A stretch of 9,847 nucleotides of DNA, taken from JACQAI01 sp035507915 (GTDB lineage: Bacteria > Pseudomonadota > Alphaproteobacteria > Elsterales > Elsteraceae). Each line of letters begins with the position of its first letter. Position 1 is the first letter of the stretch. The position numbers and the translations under genes are program-made. This document shows, piece by piece, positions 8,199 through 9,847 of this stretch. The notes under the pieces are model-generated. The model was not told the DNA's origin. It saw only the letters and a program-made list of their open reading frames with translations, and made no database searches. The stretch is taken from assembly GCA_035507915.1 (NCBI GenBank), contig DATJNS010000357.1, positions 1 through 9,847 of the forward strand, read 5' to 3'.

Positions 8199-8214
8199 CT
8201 ACACCTGGGAGTAG
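8199..8214. promoter_or_regulatory. palindromic candidate operator CTACxCCxxGGxGTAG
   Basis: The 16 bases CTACACCTGGGAGTAG are symmetric at 12 of 16 positions, as CTACxCC and its complement around a 2-base centre. The half-sites TACACCT and TACTCCC resemble the TACYYMT heptamer of NarL-type LuxR-family regulators, but the spacing is two bases shorter than the NarL 7-2-7 arrangement. It lies about 162 bases upstream of the regulator's start codon and some 200 bases upstream of the STAS gene. The neighbouring GerE-type protein is the natural candidate to bind it; this is inference. Confidence 0.4.
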
Positions 8215-8278
8215 TACCGCTGTCTTGCGCCGCGAGCTTGGGTCACCTCCGCAATATCAGGACGGTCAACTTTCGCTA

Positions 8279-8294
8279 TGTAAGCATAATTACA
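8279..8294. promoter_or_regulatory. palindrome TGTAA-N6-TTACA, CRP/FNR-like
   Basis: A perfect 5-bp inverted repeat with a 6-base centre (GCATAA). The layout matches that of CRP/FNR-superfamily sites (CRP: TGTGA-N6-TCACA), differing from CRP by one base in each arm. Its centre is about 50 bases upstream of the transcription start predicted from TATAAT at 8325-8330. No CRP/FNR gene is in the window, and short inverted repeats are frequent in AT-rich DNA, so the assignment is weak. Confidence 0.3.
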
Positions 8295-8299
8295 GGCAC

Positions 8300-8319
8300 C
8301 TTTAGTCGCATAACTAAAG
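8300..8319. promoter_or_regulatory. palindrome CTTTAGT-N6-ACTAAAG next to TATAAT
   Basis: A perfect 7-bp inverted repeat around CGCATA. It ends five bases before a perfect TATAAT and covers the place where the -35 box of that promoter would lie, as expected of a repressor operator. Its centre and that of the TGTAA palindrome are 23 bases apart, about two helical turns, and GCATAA occurs in both (8284-8289, 8308-8313). The AT-rich stem lacks a following T-run, so a terminator is less likely. Confidence 0.35.
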
Positions 8320-8324
8320 ATATC

Positions 8325-8330
8325 TATAAT
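8325..8330 (+). promoter_or_regulatory. putative -10 box of the chemotaxis operon
   Basis: A perfect TATAAT 82 bases upstream of the STAS gene start. The matching -35 is poor (TTTAGT at 8301-8306, 18-base spacer, 3 of 6), which would fit a promoter that needs an activator or is blocked by a repressor on the overlapping palindrome. A second possible start further down, using TATAAG at 8379-8384, cannot be excluded. Confidence 0.35.
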
Positions 8331-8411
8331 ACATTATGATTTTAAGTCTTTGACAACATTGTTGCGTAATGAATTTGTTATAAGTTCGGTAGGCCAATTG
8401 CAGAGCACAAC

Positions 8412-8717
8412 ATGACGGCGGACCCCCAGCAGCCGGCCGATATTGTCCTGTCCCCCCGGCTGGATTTCGCAGCGGCCGCCGACCTTCAGGGCGCGCTGGA
8501 GCCGCTCGCGGCGACCGCCGACGGGCGGCTGCTCATCGACGGGCAGGCGGTCGAGACCGTTTCGACCGCCTGCCTGCAAGTCCTCATGGCCGCGGACCGG
8601 AGCCTGAGCCGGCGCGGCTGCCAACTCGGCCTGACACATCCTTCGGCGACGCTGCGGGGCGCGCTCATCGAGCTCGGCCTCGAAGCCGAGCTCGCACGCT
8701 GGGAGGTACGCCCATGA
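8412..8717 (+). CDS. STAS domain protein of the chemotaxis operon
   Basis: A 101-residue single-domain protein of the STAS (anti-sigma factor antagonist-like) fold: an N-terminal beta strand (IVLSPRLDFAAAADLQGAL), the central LLIDGQAVETVSTACLQVLMAA motif (residues 40-61) and a C-terminal amphipathic helix (ATLRGALIELGLEAEL). In SpoIIAA-type proteins the loop reads DSSGLGVL, with the second serine phosphorylated. Aligned by eye, that serine is A53 here, with T52 before it and S51 in place of the aspartate, so classical serine phosphorylation may be lost. STAS genes directly upstream of cheY and cheA are known from alphaproteobacteria; their role is poorly defined. The ATG at 8412 has no strong ribosome site (CAGAG about eight bases upstream), and no alternative start is better. 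The stop overlaps the cheY start by ATGA. Confidence 0.88.
   Translation: MTADPQQPADIVLSPRLDFAAAADLQGALEPLAATADGRLLIDGQAVETVSTACLQVLMAADRSLSRRGCQLGLTHPSATLRGALIELGLEAELARWEVRP
8701..8706 (+). promoter_or_regulatory. ribosome binding site of cheY inside the STAS gene
   Basis: GGGAGG, seven bases before the cheY ATG and inside the last codons of the STAS gene. It fixes the cheY start and, with the ATGA overlap, indicates translational coupling. Confidence 0.7.
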
Positions 8718-9076
8718 AGCGCGTTCTGACGGTCGACGACTCCAAGACCATGCGCGACATGGTCTCGTTCACGTTGAAGCAGGCCGGCTACGAGGTTCTC
8801 GAGGCGGGCGACGGCAGCCAAGCGCTCTCGGTGCTCGGCAATGGTCGGGTCGACTGCATCATCACCGATCTCAACATGCCGGTGATGGATGGATTGCAGC
8901 TGATTCGCAGCGTGCGCGCCAATCCGTCGCACAAGGGCACGCCGATCCTGATGCTGACCACCGAGGCGGACGACACCAAGAAGTCGGCGGGCCGGGAGGC
9001 GGGCGCCACGGGCTGGCTGGTGAAGCCATTCGACCCCGAGAAGCTCGTGCAGACCGTCCGCAAAGTCTGTCCCTGA
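8714..9076 (+). CDS. cheY: CheY-like single-domain response regulator
   Basis: A 120-residue stand-alone receiver domain with no output domain, the length expected of CheY. All key residues are present: the acidic pair D8-D9, the phospho-acceptor D52 in ITDLNMPVMDG, the conserved threonine (T82-T83) and K104 in VKPF. In chemotaxis, CheA phosphorylates CheY, which diffuses to the flagellar motor switch. The beta-4/alpha-4 loop reads TTEADDTKKSAGREAGATGW, with K89-K90 as in the TTEa...k pattern of alphaproteobacterial CheY proteins. W101 stands at the switch position, where motor-binding CheYs usually have tyrosine or phenylalanine. The start overlaps the STAS stop by ATGA and has a GGGAGG site. 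The cheA gene follows after 21 bases. In alphaproteobacteria several CheY paralogues often coexist, so this one might act as a phosphate sink rather than bind the motor. Confidence 0.95.
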   Translation: MKRVLTVDDSKTMRDMVSFTLKQAGYEVLEAGDGSQALSVLGNGRVDCIITDLNMPVMDGLQLIRSVRANPSHKGTPILMLTTEADDTKKSAGREAGATGWLVKPFDPEKLVQTVRKVCP

Positions 9077-9097
9077 CCGCCGTCCGACGTGATCGCC

Positions 9098-9847
9098 ATG
9101 GCGCCCGATGATCTCTCCCAATTCAAGAACACCTACTTCGAGGAGTGCGGTGATCTCCTCGGTGCCGCCGAAGCCAAGCTGATCGCGCTGGGCGACGGCC
9201 AGGGAGGCTCGGAGGACCTGCACGCCATCTTCCGGGCGGTCCATTCGATCAAAGGCGGCGCCGGCGCCTTCGGGTTCGAGCGTCTGGTGCGCTTCGCGCA
9301 CGGCTTCGAGACCGCGCTCGACGCGTTGCGCAACGGCGAGCTGACGCTCGATCGGTCGGGTCACGACCTCGTCATGCGCGCGTTCGACATGCTGGCCGAT
9401 CTCGTGCGCAGCTGCCGCGACGGCATCGACGTCGACGAAGCCCGTGCAGCGGCGATCTCCGCGCAGCTCGAGCGATGGCGCGGCGGCCCGGCATCGCCGC
9501 CGACGGAAACCGTTCCGCAGCGGACAGTCCCGGCCACCGAAGCCGGTCCGCAGCGTTTCGCGATCCGCTTCCGCCCAGGCCCGGACCTCCTTCGCAAGGC
9601 GAACGAGCCGCTGCTGCTCGTGCGCGAGCTGCGCTCGCTCGGGCATCTCGAGGTCGTCGTCGACCGCAGCCGGATGCCGACGCTCGACGGCCTCGACCCC
9701 GAAACCGCCTATCTGGCCTGGGACTTCGTGATCGACACCACGGCCGGACGCGACGCGCTCGAAGCGGTGTTCGAGTTCGTCGCCGACGAATGCGAACTCG
9801 ACATTCGGTCGGCCGAGACCCCGCCCGCCGCATCCGATCCGGCGGTG
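9098..9847 (+). CDS. cheA: chemotaxis histidine kinase CheA (3' partial)
   Basis: The frame stays open from an ATG at 9098 to the window edge, giving the first 250 residues of CheA. Residues 1 to about 107 form the HPt (P1) domain with the phospho-acceptor H49 in AVHSIKGGAGAFGF. A short proline-rich linker follows (about 125-155). Residues of about 157-244 form a compact alpha/beta domain (RFAIRFRPGPDLLRKANEPL ... YLAWDFVIDTT ... VFEFVADECELDI), as found in many alphaproteobacterial CheA proteins at the place of the response-regulator-binding P2 domain. Dimerisation, kinase and CheW-like domains must lie beyond the window. A GTG at 9089 is in frame and three codons longer; neither start has a clear ribosome site, and ATG is preferred because MAPDDLSQFKNTYFEE fits the usual N-terminus. 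CheA autophosphorylates and passes phosphate to CheY. The gene follows cheY by 21 bases and belongs to its operon; CheW, CheB and CheR genes are expected further on. Confidence 0.93.
   Translation, partial: MAPDDLSQFKNTYFEECGDLLGAAEAKLIALGDGQGGSEDLHAIFRAVHSIKGGAGAFGFERLVRFAHGFETALDALRNGELTLDRSGHDLVMRAFDMLADLVRSCRDGIDVDEARAAAISAQLERWRGGPASPPTETVPQRTVPATEAGPQRFAIRFRPGPDLLRKANEPLLLVRELRSLGHLEVVVDRSRMPTLDGLDPETAYLAWDFVIDTTAGRDALEAVFEFVADECELDIRSAETPPAASDPAV

Larger units (their letters stand above)
8038..8411. other. divergent intergenic region with AT-rich core
   Basis: 374 bases without a credible gene, between the LuxR-type regulator (minus) and the STAS gene (plus). From 8038 to about 8150 the base composition resembles the flanks. 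From 8281 to 8400 only 37 of 120 bases are G or C by hand count (31%). The region holds three palindromes (8199-8214, 8279-8294, 8300-8319), a short one at 8354-8364 (CAACA, T, TGTTG), a perfect TATAAT at 8325-8330, a TTGACA at 8350-8355 and a TATAAG at 8379-8384. The last two are 23 bases apart, too far for one promoter. On the minus strand TATGAT at 8165-8160 could be a -10 for the regulator. Two tiny frames (starts at 8336 and 8369, five and four codons) are not credible genes. Confidence 0.7.

Noticed and set aside
8336..8383. Tiny frames of five and four codons in the AT-rich region as possible leader peptides
   Set aside because: They lack ribosome sites and regulatory codon runs, and such short frames are expected by chance in AT-rich DNA.
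8350..8384. TTGACA and TATAAG as one sigma-70 promoter
   Set aside because: The spacer is 23 bases, too long for a functional pair. Either box might belong to another promoter.
8486..9646. A 386-codon minus-strand frame across STAS, cheY and cheA
   Set aside because: All three + strand genes are certain from motifs and overlap signals; the antisense frame has no domain.

Overview
This window is GC-rich bacterial DNA, roughly two thirds G+C in the coding parts. It looks like an alphaproteobacterial chromosome. The pointers are a DUF4159/von Willebrand-type membrane operon of the kind usually found beside MoxR and DUF58 genes, a chemotaxis cluster ordered STAS-CheY-CheA, and a CheA insert domain of alphaproteobacterial type. 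I cannot name a genus. No rRNA, tRNA, CRISPR array, insertion sequence or phage gene is visible.

Left part (1-4769, + strand): two large membrane-protein genes that read as one operon. The first is cut by the window edge. It carries the end of a BatA-type N-terminal membrane domain, a degenerate von Willebrand A-like domain, an amidotransferase-like domain and a C-terminal DUF4159 domain. The second keeps a canonical metal-site (MIDAS) signature, DESAS, and also has an amidotransferase-like domain. By family context their partners should be a MoxR-type ATPase and a DUF58 protein upstream of the window, acting on the cell envelope.

Middle part (4770-6652): a GC-rich hairpin and a plausible promoter precede a pirin-family cupin gene with the complete metal-binding set (H57, H59, H101, E103). 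It converges, across a 16-base gap filled by a 15-base palindrome, on a minus-strand patatin-like phospholipase gene with an intact Ser-Asp dyad.

Right part (6808-9847): a minus-strand gene encodes a three-domain regulator made of an atypical receiver, a PAS domain and a LuxR/GerE DNA-binding domain. A compact cysteine/histidine cluster lies between the PAS and DNA-binding domains and could bind a metal or a redox cofactor. It is divergent from a chemotaxis operon on the + strand: a small STAS protein, a single-domain CheY overlapping it by ATGA, and the first 250 residues of CheA, which runs off the window. The 374-base divergent intergenic region holds a 120-base stretch of only about 31% G+C and several palindromes that look like operators. 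The simplest reading is that the PAS/LuxR regulator senses a redox, metal or small-molecule signal and controls itself and perhaps the chemotaxis operon.

The best candidates for something undescribed are the Cys/His-cluster regulator and its palindrome-rich intergenic region. The rest is recognisable and fairly ordinary.
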